From Theocolax elegans (taxonomy: Eukaryota; Arthropoda; Insecta; Hymenoptera; Cerocephalidae), in the NCBI GenBank assembly GCA_026168455.1, contig CM047431.1, positions 52,760,029 through 52,824,028 on the forward strand: DNA of 64,000 nucleotides. The letters run 5' to 3'. The translations under genes and the position numbers were made by a program. Of the stretch, positions 38,001-50,129 are shown piece after piece; the stretch's first letter is position 1; every line of letters starts with the position of its first letter. Below the pieces are notes generated by a model. That model ran no database searches. It was not told the origin of the DNA and was given only the letters and a program-made list of their open reading frames with translations.

Positions 38001-41000
38001 GGACAAAACTCAAGTTTCGAAATACCCGGCTTTTTTTATGCATATACATTTTCTTTATTTACATTACGTGATTGCGTGAATTTCTGGCGCGTGCTTTTAA
38101 AATTTCCTTATACCATCGGGATTGTCATGTTGAAAAATAATTTTATGTAATATATCGATTACTATCGGTTCTTGGTTTGGTTTCAAGGGTATCGAAAAAA
38201 TGTATTCTAAATTGATATGGAGCTCTCAGTTCTTCGGTTCTTCGATTCTTCGATTATCGGGTCTCTCTTTCTCTGCCGATTGATAAGCGCCACTGACAGC
38301 AATGTATTTTCAACGAGTGCTTATTCAGGCAAACATATCGCGCGTCTTTAGTGCAGATTACCATCGTGTGTTGGGTGCGTAAATACACCCACGTTAAACA
38401 ATGTACAGGAAAATAACATTTATTTAACAAGGAGCTAAATATCACTTTACATGATGCAGAGAGAATAAACGAATAATAATTATTCATATGTTTTGGGTAA
38501 TATGCTGATTATTCGCTCGTTTAGATCTTTTTTTATCATAATTTTAATGTAAAAATTGAGGATTGCATCGATAATTTTGATTATGCTGGATAGTTACATT
38601 AAATATGTATTTTCATTATCACAATTTTTATCTATAGATCATTTAGATGACAAATTTTACTCTCCGTGTGGTGGCTGGAAAATATAGCAAATTTTATGAC
38701 TTTTTTTTCATAAGTTCGTTCAAACGGTTTTTATTATACAACAAATAGATAATATTGAGCTAAATTTTGGCCTTTATTTTTTTTCTTTCCAAAAACACGA
38801 CATTTTCATCATACTAAAAAATTTAATAGAGAACAGCTGAAATGTGCAATATAAAAAGAAATGATGAGAAAGTATACTTTTGACTACACGATACAAAATC
38901 CGGGTGAGTAGGACAAAGATTGATGGCAACGCGTCGGTTTGGTTAACTTAAACTTTGTTGTCAATTAACTATAAATATAAAGTCTTACGCGCCCTTTGAT
39001 TTACAATTTTAACTTCTCATATATAAATAAGGAACGACACTTCGATCAAATTTTGAGCTCTTAATGGTGCGTGAATTTTGCTACGCACGATTTTATACAA
39101 ATTAGAGGTAAAAATCTAATTTTTAATTTTTCCAGTATTTTAAAGTGGCTTACCTTATTAATTATATATTTTTGTGCAATATATCTATAATTAAATATTT
39201 TTCTCCAAAACTAAATGACATATCTAGTATTGGTTTAACGTAAAAATGTAAGCAACATAGATTTACGAAAAAATAGCAAAAAAATAACAAATGAAAAGTA
39301 AATTTAACTAGCTAAATAATAATAAAATATGTGAATCTGTTGAATTTGAAGTACGACTCGTTCCCGCGATTCGCGAAGCAGCAATAATTTTAAATAGAAA
39401 CGACTGCCGATACAGTTGATTAAAATTGAAAAAGGAATCCATCGTATCAACGATCGGTCAAAGAGTTTATAAAAAAACGTGAAATATCTTGTTTGTAAGG
39501 AAATGTTGTTGTAAGCTAAAATCTTGGATGGATTAAAACAATGTTGAGCAATTACCGATTAGAGAATTGGAGCGAGAAAAGTTAGCGAAAAGATTTATCA
39601 ATCCATATCAATCCAAGAGAGAATTTTGAGTCGAATAACATTTTCGATAAATCCATAATGATGTACATATGTCCACACGTCTACATAAATAGACACTCGT
39701 GTAAATTAGGTCTCGGAATGTTTAGCTCGTCAGCAAACGTTTAATGGAAAACTCGGTTAAATCGTATCTTTTACAAGTTAAATAAATAACAAAACAAAAA
39801 TTTTAATTATCGTGCGTAGCGTATCTGGAGCGTCGTACGTTCAGCATATCCAATGTTACGGAACATCATCGTTACGTATGGGGGATCTCAACTCTCGAAT
39901 AAATCTCTCATTTATATTTTTTAATGTTTAAATGTTTTGTTTTTTTAAAAAAATGTCGATTTTTTTTTTACTTTTTCTTGTTTTTCTTTCTTTCTTTTGT
40001 AACATGATGATTAATTTATCATTAACGCTTACTTTTGCGAATTGCGTATTCGGGTTTTTAAATGAATTATTCAACATATGACTGCGGCAACAGGGTGAAC
40101 TTTATTTTGAATAAAGTTTACTTAATTATAATAAATATTAATGCAATACAAATTTTTAGATAACTAAACAAATCGATATATGACAGATATCTTGTGTATC
40201 AAATGAATTTTTTTTATTAAAATAAAATTAGTATATCATTTTTCGATTATATCGATCGAAACTCGCAGGTTTACCGCGTTGTCACGGTAATTTTTATTAG
40301 AAAATTTTCTCGGTGTGCTAATCTCTGTGTATCAACACAAAAGAGTTAAATACTAAAACTCGAAGACCGTGTCCCGAATTAACAAAATCTTTATCATCCC
40401 TAGAATTTAAGTTCGATCTCTCAAATGCCAATACACGCAATACACGGCGATGATCGAAAGTTGAATAATTATTTGTTTTTCTCTCCATGACTTTTTCATT
40501 GACGTACTCGACAGTATAATCGAATAGAATATATAATACAAAAATTGTAATAATTCGTTGCAATGCATCCTTTGAATTAACCCATACTCCCTTAGTTTAA
40601 TTAAACGAGCCAATCGATACAAATTCGAATTGGCTTACTAAAATTTAACATTTCCAATATTATCAACGCAAAACATCACGATAAATTAGGCAATAAATTT
40701 CTAAAATTTAAGTTTATTGCCCTATGTTTATTGATATTCTATTCGTGTGCCATATTTTAAAAACTAAAATATTTTTTAGTTTCCGAGCATGTACTATCCG
40801 TTTCCAAATATCAAAAAGTAAATGTCAATTAATCGAACGTAATGTAACATTGTACGAAAGTAATTGGAAATGGTTGGTAACGGGTGATTCTCCAAGTCGT
40901 CGAATTTAACGTGATATTTTAATTTGATAATGCGTAGGAGGTACGACAATTAAATATTCCAGTGTCATACTAAGCGTTGACTGTAAATAATAAGAAAATC

Positions 41001-44000
41001 ACCGTGAAAACCTAAAAATTGACGAACGACCATATGTATAGCTTTATTACATCTACATTATATAAAGATTCGCGTAAAAATGATTATCGCTAAGTAAACA
41101 CTCCCTTATAACTCCAATAAAATTTTCCGTACATATATATAGTACGTAAGCTGGGTGCGACTGGGTGTTCCTCGTCGAAAAAAAAAAAAATACAAAAAGA
41201 AAATACCTCGCCACACACGAAAAAGGAAAAAATTAAATATAGCTCACCACCTCGCGTTGTAAGTACGCGGATGTGTATAACAATAAATGGGAGATATGAA
41301 TAAAAAAAAGGAACGACTAACACGCAACAACGGTGTAACTAACTTTATTGTTTAGTTTTACGACATTGTCACATTCCCTGGCTTTGAGCGTTATTAACAC
41401 GGATTAAACAAAAAAGACAAGCCTTTTCATATGTATACATATATATACAAATATATATATATATGTGGGTGCCATTAACGTTTGGTGTTGTTTTTTTTGT
41501 TTGTGTGTATACTTACAACGCGGGACGCGGGCAACGCGCCGCTTGTGATTTTTTATACTTTTTGTATCCTGTACAATTATTAATATTCTTATATTTTTTT
41601 TTTCTTCTAATATTTGTTTTATCCGCAGCACGATGTATGTACATATATATAACACACATTATATAGTTCTACAGCACTTGATTATTGTACATATCTATAT
41701 AGGTATATATAGACATATCGATGAATCTTCGTCGCGTATTTTTCTCTTGATTCTTTTAATGGAAACGCGTACGTATGTGTAATATAATGAAAAAAAAAAT
41801 GAAAGAAAAGAATAAGAAATCTCTTATATGTGATTAATTGTGCTCTTACTTAGTTAGCTCTGTCTCTTCAATATTAATTATTATTATCATTATTATCCTA
41901 CATACAAATATATATAAATATATATATATATATAAAGAAATGTTAATGCTTTAGTGTTTAGTGTTATTATTAATATTAAACGTCACGAATGTTATTATAT
42001 AATTATATAGTATTACTAGCTAATGTTATCAGTGTATGTTAATCGATACATCATCATCATTATTATTATTATTATTATTAATATTATTATTATTATTTGA
42101 TTTGATTTAAATAATTACCAGTGCCGTATATAAATATATATTTAGAACGTAATAATTAGTATACATATTACCAGTATTATGGAACATTGACGAAAACGAT
42201 TTGCCGATGATCGTCAACGTTAACTCTCTGTGTACATATATAGATTCTTCACCTTACTTATACATTTTTTTTTATTTTTACAAATATTTGAATTAAAATA
42301 GATGAGATAAAACAAATGAATTATCGTATTTGCATTGTGTATATAGACCTATCAACTATATTCTTACTTTTTTTTACCTTCTCCATCACCATTACCATCA
42401 CCACCACCACTACCACTACCACCAACCACCACCACCAATCACCACCAACATTACTCGCACGAATATTATATGTTTTTTTTCGATGCACGAATATTATAAT
42501 TATGTAGATGTAAATATATATATATATGTACGTATCACTATTCACGACGATTGCTGCGCACCATCACGGTAAACAAAAAAAAACCAAAATACCAATATAC
42601 GCCCTCCATAGTCGTTCCAATTAGCACGGTGAGTACACGTTGTTGTTGTTGTTATTATCTTCTGCACGTAGTACTAACAATCTTCGAGCTTTGGCATGTA
42701 TATGTATGTGTATATGTACATGTACATGTACATGTATATGTGTGTAATATTAACGCTTATACTTTTATTTTTACCATACTCTTTTCCATCCTGTTTTTAT
42801 TTCATCTTCTTCTTCTTCCTCTTCTTCTTCTTCTTTATTTACTTATTACGCGTTGAGGTTCAGGGCTCTCGACGATTTAAATTAGTTTGGGTCACATCCT
42901 TATTTTATTGTTATTCTGAATACTCGGTTAAGGGCTGTCACCACCACCACTACCACCATTATTACATAGCCCCTGCTCTCTGTCGCACCCAGTCGCGAAA
43001 AAAAAAACATGCCTCGTGCCACGTGCGCGTGAAACGACACGGCGAGTTAAACACCATACGATCTGCAATGAGTCTCACGTGTCACACATCAACGATCTTC
43101 TTCTTCGTATTTACTTTTAGTTTTATTTAAATTTTGAATCGCTCGAGACACGATGACCTATTCTGCGTCTTGGAATTGTAGATGCAGCGTTACCAGCGGT
43201 GCAGCAGCAGCAGCAGCAGCAAACACCGAACGAGCCTCGGCATCAGTCCTCGTTGAGTCACGAGGACCGTCAAGTACACGCCCGCGCCTCGAGAATACAT
43301 TCTGAACCAAGGGAGAGACATCAGAGGTTTTACACCTTACCTGGTTGGAGGGTTACGAAGGATGTTGTCACTGAACCGCCTCGTAGCCTTACACCCGACG
43401 CTGCCGTCAGGTACCATTTTTCATCCCTATATGTATAATGTATTGACTTAACCAGGACCACTTGACATTTCGTTTCATTTTTATTTACAATTAATAAAAT
43501 AAAGTCATTTTTATACTAAAATTATATATAAATTAATAAAGAATTATGTTAATTGTATATATACAATTATAAATTACATAAAATCCAGATTATGGACTAC
43601 AATAATATTTTTTATAATTAAACTCTAATTTATCGATTTATTATTTTATCTCTCTGCATTATTTTTACTAAAAGTAAAATTATTGTTAAATATAACTTGT
43701 ATTATTATTTATTTATTATATTGTACAGACATTGAAAAGCTGCAGTAAAAAGAAAGTACTAAAGATAATTGTAGAAATATCGATATATTGAAAAATTTAG
43801 ACATTTTGATAACTGTTATATATATATTTGAAGTAAAATAAACGTGGCATACCCGCATAAATATCCAGACAGTACTAGATTACGCATTAGCCTTAAATTT
43901 GCATATACATTTTTAGGCTGGGTGCACCATCACACACACCGGTCGGGCTGTCCGCCCTGGGCTACCGATTCCTCGCCTCGCCCGGTCGAGACGCACCTCG

Positions 44001-46536
44001 GAATCTCGGAGGATTCGCCTCCTCGACACCCAGTTGCGCCCAGTTACAGTTACCCGATCGTCTTGGTACGGGTCCAGCCTGGTCGGGATCCGATTCCGGG
44101 CGCACCACACCGACGAATCCTCATCTCATGCTTTCGCCAATCAAGAGCACCATGTCGAATGAGGAACTCTTCGCGGCCATTCACAAATCCAAGCGAAGGT
44201 TGAACATTCGGGACGAGCTCGAAGGTACCTGGTTACCACCCGGTTGTCCACCTCGATTACCCGGTACCAGGCACAGCTGGAGCCCCGAATCTCGCGACAC
44301 GCCAGAGGTAACAATTTTCTTCTATACCCTTGTTACCGCGTTACAGATTACCGGGATCGTCAATCCTTATGGGTCTTATTTAAAAAAACACTAATATTTC
44401 AAGTAAAATCGCGGCTAATACAATTCGTATATTACATACGATGATCAAGTTTGTAAAAATAATCGTCAATTATTGTGAACAATTCCATATGGAATATTGA
44501 AAATAATAAGTAAGAATAATATATACCTTTGTAAATTTCCTTCCGCAATCATTTTTCATTCTATTGACATCTTTTATTATAATTTATAATTTAACTACTC
44601 GATAAAATACGAAAAACTATCATGTTTTGGTTTGACCTAATTCACCATATTTATTTAAATAAAATAATGTTCTTGTTTCCATTGCATTGGTCAATAACAA
44701 TTCTAGTAATGCAAATTGAGTAGCGCAAAATCACGGAAAATCATTATACATTTTCGGTGCAAAAATTTTGTAGGGTGTCCTTGTTGTATAACAACATGAA
44801 GGTGGCATACCCGGTAGATTACCGACTGAGCAAAAAAAGATAATCATTCTATTTATTTAAAAAAATACGCAATTTTATGTAAAATACGAAAACAGAAGCA
44901 CTAGATAATTAAATAATAACTCATTCTACAAAGTTTCAAGTCAATACAACAAAGACACCCTAAAAAATTTCTGCACCGAAATCTATGATGTTCCGTGATT
45001 TTTCGGTACCGAAATTTTTTAGGGTGTCTTTGTTGTATTGACTTTGTAAAATGACTTATTATTTAATTATCCAGTGCTTCTGTATTCGGGGTTTATATAA
45101 AAATGCGTACTTTTTAAAATGTAATAATTACCTTTTTTAGCAGCATTAATTAATACAGTTTGACCTTTTTTTAAATTTAATTGATTACCCAACTAAACAC
45201 TCCATTTTAGGTAGAAATATCTTTGAGTTTCCGTAAAGCATTCTTTACAAAAATTTTAAACAAATTATTAAACACAACATAATAATATTTTAAAATAATA
45301 ATTAAAAACTGTTTATAACGAACGGCGATGCTCTATAAGAATATAAGTTCGATAAGCACTCAATTGATCACTGCGCTAAAATTTCATTTATTTATTATTT
45401 TTTTAATTAAATGGTCTCAATACTTTGCAAAATGATGAGGAAAAAAATAAAATAATTAACTTGTAAACTAAACATAACAATTGGAATTATAAACTAATAA
45501 TGTATGTGTTTTTTCATGTGCCTGGAATTCCGAACGGGCATTGCTGTACGCAGCTGTAGTGCATCCCCTACGTATCAGTTTTTGTTAAAACATTAATTTA
45601 AGATTCTATCTGTAATAAGCGATTGTTTAAATGTGATTACAGTGACAGTAATTGTAAATTAAATGTTTTATTAATCGAAATAAGACTCATTCTTCATATT
45701 TTTGTATACAAGGAATGTTAAACCAAAGTTTCAAAAAGATATATGAAATATCGAGATGCCACACAAAAAGAGAAAGGTTGTTTTTACGTTGATTTGTTTC
45801 GCAGGTACCCCGAACCGTTCCACCCGTCTCGACGACGTCTCGAATGGATTTTAAGCGGCTGTTGCTCCAGCAGAGCATAAAATCCGGACCGGCTCGGATC
45901 TCGGCAACCGAGCAGCTACGATTGTCGCGACAACAATGCCTGGAAGGACAACGGACCCCACCTCGCGCACACCAGCCGTCTCAGACTCCACCGGCGATCG
46001 CCAAAGTTCTCAGTCCTCGTTCGGGCTGGAGATTCCACACCCCGAGAACCGACGTTCTTTCCTCGACCATCATCGAAGACGCGGCTGCCGAAGAGAAAGC
46101 CATGAAACCTTCCCCGGAACTACCCTCACCGGCAACCGAAATGCCTCTCCCGGCATTGGTCAACACTGTGCGAAGACAGCTACGTTTGACGGACGAGCGC
46201 ACCGAACCCGTCATCGACGTCGCCATGGAGAAGCAGGAGAAAGAATTGGAGAATCGATTGCAAGCGATGCGACCCAACGAGGAGGAAGATCCCATCCGGG
46301 CGATCGAACATCGACGAATGAGCAACCAGTTGGCTCGAGCGCGTTTTTTAGCCGAAGCTCCAGCGAGCGATCCACCCGAAACTCACGGACGTTTCACCAC
46401 TACTGGTCGATTTAGAGCGAGATCCGAATCACCCAGACAGAAGATTCCTAGCACCTCCAGTGACGCGACGACCAAGCTTTCGAGTAATATAGTCACGCGA
46501 TGTCCCAGTGCACCCGCTTTAGAGACCGCTCTTTAG
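32032..46536 (+). CDS. gukh: NHS / guk-holder family, distal C-terminal unit
   Basis: Carries the C-terminal hallmarks of NHS/guk-holder: SNEELFAAIHKSKRRLNI in the exon 43917-44307, and DFKRLLLQQSIK with ARISATEQLRLSRQ in the exon 45805-46536. Exons: 32032-32074 (candidate first), 43182-43410, 43917-44307, 45805-46536; together 1395 bases, 464 aa, every junction in phase. The first exon encodes MLARHLLFLATRRP and ends at CCCA/GTAAGT, leaving the one base that 43182 needs. In other animals these motifs belong to the same protein as the proximal exons, so this may be a short isoform from an internal promoter, a separately transcribed half, or the tail of a long isoform whose link I could not resolve. 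The 11-kb first intron hosts a retroelement fragment and a viral remnant. AATAAA at 46828 could end the transcript. Confidence 0.7.
32075..34375. other. AT-rich intron DNA
   Basis: First part of the long intron after the exon at 32032. No coding motif or paired repeat was recognised. There is a short ATT trinucleotide run near 34117-34135. At 34047 a CpG-richer block starts TGTGACGC, which could be the edge of a decayed LTR belonging to the ORF remnant that follows, but no second copy was found. Confidence 0.3.
34376..35662 (-). pseudogene. Decayed retroelement-like ORF (zinc-finger plus coiled coil)
   Basis: Read on the - strand from 35662. A 160-aa frame opens with a C-x2-C-x4-H...C-x2-H pattern (FCVLCESVFHK, then VVCDEH), followed by a long Lys/Glu/Leu-rich coiled coil. 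After a stop near 35180 coding-like sequence continues in other frames with at least one slip at an A9 run (about 34855-34863), and ends with a 133-aa Cys-containing frame, 34777-34376. A Cys/His finger followed by a coiled coil suits an ORF1/gag-like protein of an insect retroelement, but I do not recognise the family and saw no polymerase. It is inactive, as shown by the stops and shifts. Confidence 0.4.
35740..36081 (+). repeat. Possible solo LTR (weak)
   Basis: It reads like an LTR: TG start near 35740, a TATA-like run at about 35912-35920, AATAAA at about 36028, an end ...CTCTCTACA at 36069, and then TTTTGGTGCTAG, which resembles a primer-binding site. No second copy is visible in the window. 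It abuts the viral remnant that follows on the opposite strand. Confidence 0.2.
36106..37797 (-). pseudogene. Endogenous viral element: broken nucleoprotein gene of a mononegavirus-like RNA virus
   Basis: On the - strand, four consecutive frames make one degraded gene. 37797-37383 and 37431-36856 resemble the N-terminal and core parts of a nucleoprotein of arthropod negative-strand RNA viruses (a helical protein with an APTQASY..FVQDV segment and a conserved region near 36930-37000). A frameshift separates them at about 37430-37440. The frame shifts again near 36870-36893 into a Gln/Asn/Pro-rich stretch (to 36546), and once more into 36507-36106, which has no clear homology and could be the variable tail or the next viral gene. 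No start codon belongs clearly to it, since the left part of the frame is host microsatellite. A chuvirus-, nyamivirus- or lispivirus-like source is possible; I cannot choose. It is not functional as it stands. Confidence 0.6.
37798..43181. other. AT-rich intron DNA with dense microsatellites
   Basis: Remainder of the intron before the exon at 43182. 38-41 kb is AT-rich and unremarkable. 41.4-43.1 kb holds many simple repeats: TA runs (41440-41465, 41915-41935), ATT (about 42057-42105), CAC/ACC (about 42385-42450), TACATG (about 42710-42740), CTT (about 42807-42835). Frames across them are low-complexity and not genes. Confidence 0.35.
43182..43410 (+). CDS. gukh: guk-holder distal exon, polyQ
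   Basis: Acceptor TTGGAATTGTAG, donor CGTCAG/GTACCA. It starts with two bases of a split codon, then AALPAVQQQQQQQQTPNEP; later HQRFYTLPGWRVTKDVV and EPPRSLTPDAAV. It ends leaving AG, completed as Arg by the next exon. Confidence 0.7.
43917..44307 (+). CDS. gukh: guk-holder distal exon with SNEELFAAIHKSKRR motif
   Basis: Acceptor CATTTTTAG, donor CCAGAG/GTAACA. It encodes a Gly/Pro/Ser-rich part, then LMLSPIKSTMSNEELFAAIH and KSKRRLNIRDELEGTWLPPG, ending SWSPESRDTPE. The (S/T)xE(E/D)LFxAIHxSKR(R/K) block is the conserved C-terminal signature of NHS proteins and their insect relatives. Phase is exact on both sides. Confidence 0.85.
44700..45190. mobile_element. Fold-back / MITE-like element in the last guk-holder intron
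   Basis: A unit containing TTTCGGTGCA(A/G)AAATTT.TAGGGTGTC.TTGTTGTAT occurs in both orientations: about 44750-44800 (+), 44950-45001 (inverted) and 45002-45045 (+). The inverted pair 44820-44983 and 45003-45145 can be followed outward through AACAGAAGCACTAGATAATT against the inverse of AATTATCCAGTGCTTCTGTA. No coding capacity. Confidence 0.55.
45805..46536 (+). CDS. gukh: guk-holder terminal exon
   Basis: Acceptor TTGTTTCGCAG, phase 0. It encodes SRMDFKRLLLQQSIKSGPAR and ISATEQLRLSRQ, matching the C-terminal DFK.LLL and SA(T/A)E.L blocks of the NHS family, then a Pro-rich stretch, an acidic/basic helix (about 46200-46330), a Ser/Thr-rich end and PSAPALETAL, with the stop TAG at 46534-46536. 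The 3' UTR probably runs at least to the AATAAA at 46828 and perhaps to about 47.3 kb, where the DNA becomes AT-rich. Confidence 0.85.
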   Translation, partial: VPRTVPPVSTTSRMDFKRLLLQQSIKSGPARISATEQLRLSRQQCLEGQRTPPRAHQPSQTPPAIAKVLSPRSGWRFHTPRTDVLSSTIIEDAAAEEKAMKPSPELPSPATEMPLPALVNTVRRQLRLTDERTEPVIDVAMEKQEKELENRLQAMRPNEEEDPIRAIEHRRMSNQLARARFLAEAPASDPPETHGRFTTTGRFRARSESPRQKIPSTSSDATTKLSSNIVTRCPSAPALETAL

Positions 46537-49500
46537 TTCCTTTTCGACTCTATCTGTTCCTTCGAGTACATCTATTCCTTTTTTTCTTCTTCTTTTACCT
46601 TTACATTATCGTTGAGTATGTATATATATATACATACGTTTACTTTTTTTTTGTTTCAAATGCGCATTTTTCACGTTCATCCGTAAATCAGGGACGTCGC
46701 TAATTAAATTTTATTTTTTTACATCGATTTATAAATTTAATTTTTATTCTACATATTGCACGATGATTCATCATTCATTTCGCCAAAGTCAACTGTGATG
46801 TAACTGATCGGAATCCAGCTGATTCGAAATAAATATATTTATACAAATATCTTTTCGTTACATATTTTTTTTCAACAAAGAAATATATACATTCGGATAA
46901 ATTACGTTTATGGATATTTTTCTTTACTTTTTGAAGGATATACTGCATGAAAATGCGCATATTACACACACACACACACGTTGCCAGAGCACTCTCGTTA
47001 TTTAAAATTATTGTACGAGTATTTACTTTTTTCGAATTTTTTGTTGCGTATACGACTTTTTGATTTCTCTTTCTCTTCTTACTCTATTTATACGAACGAG
47101 AGTGTTTCGAGGTATTTACGTTTAGCGATAGTAGACGCGAGTGTCACGACCGATAAATAGACTTCGTACGATGATGCACTTGGCTGTTTGATAGCTTCGT
47201 TATATTACATATAATTTATTTATTAATTTATTTATTGTAACCAAGCGAGTCGCGCAACTGTAGTAGATGTCATTTGTATACGTGACTAAATTAACGTCCC
47301 TTGCGTTGATTAATGATTTTTTAGTTCATAACCACGTAGTTTCGATAAGCTCGATCAATACAAAAGGAAAGAATAATTAAGAAATTCATTTCGTGCTTGT
47401 TTGTCTCTTTATAAACTGTTTCTTCGAATTATCATTAATTAACGCAATGTTTCTTAATTTATGGATCACAAGAAATATCTTTTTTTTTTTTATTTTTTGG
47501 CGATGAATATTTTTATACCGAGTTATATTGTTAAAAATTATTGTATAGTTGCTTGCATACTAAATATTGCTTTTATTGTAATTTACAAATTCACACAAAT
47601 ATTTAATATATTTAGAGAGTTTTTACGTATATTTTAATGGGATATTTCAATTGGGTTTTTTCTAATGAAATAAGAAAATAAAATATTATTTTCTAATATA
47701 AGTATTTATTCTTGAATTAAATAAAATAATTCATTTTGTACAATAAGCTGATTTTTACACGAAATTATTTAGGAATATGTAACGCAAATTATTGGAAACA
47801 TTTAATTTATAAGAATTATTGCATCCTTGCAATAATAATATTTAGTATGCAACAGTATGTTTATATGTAAAATATGTAACAGAATTAGAAACGCTATGAA
47901 ATTTTTACTTTTACGATAATATATTTACCGTTGCATGTTCAAATCGAATCAAATGACCATAAAGTGCCCAAATTTTAATTTCTTTTACAAACGATAGAAA
48001 TTTATGAAATGTTGTACAAGACTTCTTGAAACTAAAGTACGATAGGAGTAGCTAATAGTAGCTATTGCTTCAAATATCAAGTTGTTTCTGCGTACAGAAA
48101 CATCTTCACATAAAATATAATATAAAAACGGAAATAGTTTTTATACTTCCAACAAAAGATGATGATCTTTACTATGCGATAGAAAAAAATATTTTTTACA
48201 GTAAAAACAATGGTTTAAATATACTACTCGTAGATTAGTTATAATAAACAATGTCAAAGGTAATTAACCTGTGTTCAATTTTTTGTAAAATATACAAGCA
48301 ATCAAATAATTTAATCGAATGAAGGAAGTTTTCTTCTATTCGTATTATATAATAGATTTTATTCGATGCTTAATTTAATAAAAAGGCATTTATACTTTTA
48401 AGATTATTTACCTATATTACAAAGTAATATATTACTATATATATTATATATATATATATAAATTGTTTCTTTTTTTTTATTCATAAACAATATTTTGTAA
48501 ATATTAATATGTTTAAGAATAAGTGCTATAATTAAACAATAAATCAGTTTAATTATCTTTTGGGCCTGAATTAATATAATGAGATTTTTGTTTTTTCTGT
48601 ACACATTAAATTACAATTTTTATAAAAATATATAATTAAAGTTAATTTGTTTGCTTATTGCTAGTCTAGTCTGGGTAGGTAAGAATACTTTTTTTTCAAT
48701 TTTGAAGTTAAATACATATGTCGACAATGAATAAAAATTACTTGTTTCTCATTGGGGAAAGCAAATGGTTTAATTATCAATTTATTTTGAAACATTTTTA
48801 ATTATATGTATATTAAATAAAAGTTAAAATAAATTAAAATATTCGTTAAATATCAATATGATATTCCTATTTTGTAGGATAAATCATTGATAACCATTTG
48901 CATTCGTTGTGCAACAGATCAAAAAGTAAAATTAAAAATAAAATTAAAGCGAGTAGTAAGAAAATCAACGATGTTGCCTTAATTAAATTATTTAAAGTAA
49001 AAATAAAGACAGCTATATAGTATAAAGTAAATGTATAATTAGATTCGTGCCTTGCCTCGCCATTTGTACTACGTTTTCCAACTCTACTAATAATAATGTA
49101 AAAAGTTATAGCACCTAGCAATTAAGACGATATCGAATTTTTTGTACTTTGCTGAGAAAAAAAAATAAATTAGAAAAGAAAATGCAATCTTACCAATATT
49201 CTGAATTTTTTCAATATTATATTATAATTGTAAATATTATTTATTTAACTATTCCAGAGTTTACAATATCTTACAGCATCCTAATTTATAGAGATGCTTA
49301 ATGCATCTATATACAGGACCAGAGTTACTAATTCTAAAATATATTAACAAAATAACTTTCAATTAAAACTAAAAAATCTAAAATTTTTGTAAGAGTTCCG
49401 TAAATTAGAGATATATTTAAGTATTAGTAGTATAATAATCAATACACAATTCTTCTACAATCTCCCATTCAAGTTTAACCAGTTTTTAAATAAATAGAAA

Positions 49501-49800
49501 AAGAATTAGTCGAAGAATTTTTTTATTTGTAATAACAAGTGATTATTTTTTATATAAATGTATCTTGCTAGAGTGGATTTTCTTTTAATGTTCCATCTTA
49601 TTATTATTATTATTTAATAAATTTTTTAAAATTTAATTTACAAATTGTATGTGTAAAACTATATTTTTTAAATTTAATAAAATAAAAAAATTAAATATTA
49701 CGATTTTTAGTTTTCAGTAAAATTTCTCAAAAAGCTCAAGAAAGTACGTTTTTAAGTATATACAATTTTTTGTTTGTTTTAAATTTTAAAACGTTCGTAA
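46537..49800. other. Intergenic: guk-holder 3' UTR, then AT-rich DNA
   Basis: The first 0.8 kb is likely 3' UTR of the guk-holder distal unit (AATAAA 46828-46833; a CA run at 46966-46979). 47.4-49.8 kb is very AT-rich, with no coding motif or paired repeat recognised. Confidence 0.4.
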
Positions 49801-49895
49801 CACGATAATCGATCGATCAGTGAAACTTGATATCGAAAACGTTGATTCGATTATCTCGAACTACAGTGTGTAGAGTGTGCAAATTGTACGTGTGG

Positions 49896-49910
49896 TGCGC
49901 CCATGCGCGC
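49896..49910. promoter_or_regulatory. NRF-1/Ewg-like promoter site of the Luc7-like gene
   Basis: TGCGCCCATGCGCGC, close to the palindromic TGCGCATGCGC bound by NRF-1 (Erect wing in flies), 220 bases before the ATG at 50130. Such sites are common in housekeeping promoters; a related one lies at 61045. The transcription start is not determined. Confidence 0.35.
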
Positions 49911-50129
49911 GCTCAAATTTTGTTCGTGTTAGTAATAAAAGCGGAGAGGTCCGCTGCGCACTCTGCGTCGTCGAGGCGAACGCAGAAGTCATCGTTCGTT
50001 GTTACCACCGCCGCCTGCGCCGCCTGCACCGCTAAGAAACCGAAACCTCAAGAATTTTGTGGTTCGGTTTGGACTTGGTTGCGAGCGTCGTGCACTCCTT
50101 CCCAAGAGGCGTCTCAATTATCGTCGAAT

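Noticed and set aside
49827..50129. N-terminal extension of the Luc7-like protein
   Set aside because: The frame is open upstream but contains no ATG before 50130, and family members start at MTA/MSA..QMRAMLDQLMG; treated as 5' UTR.
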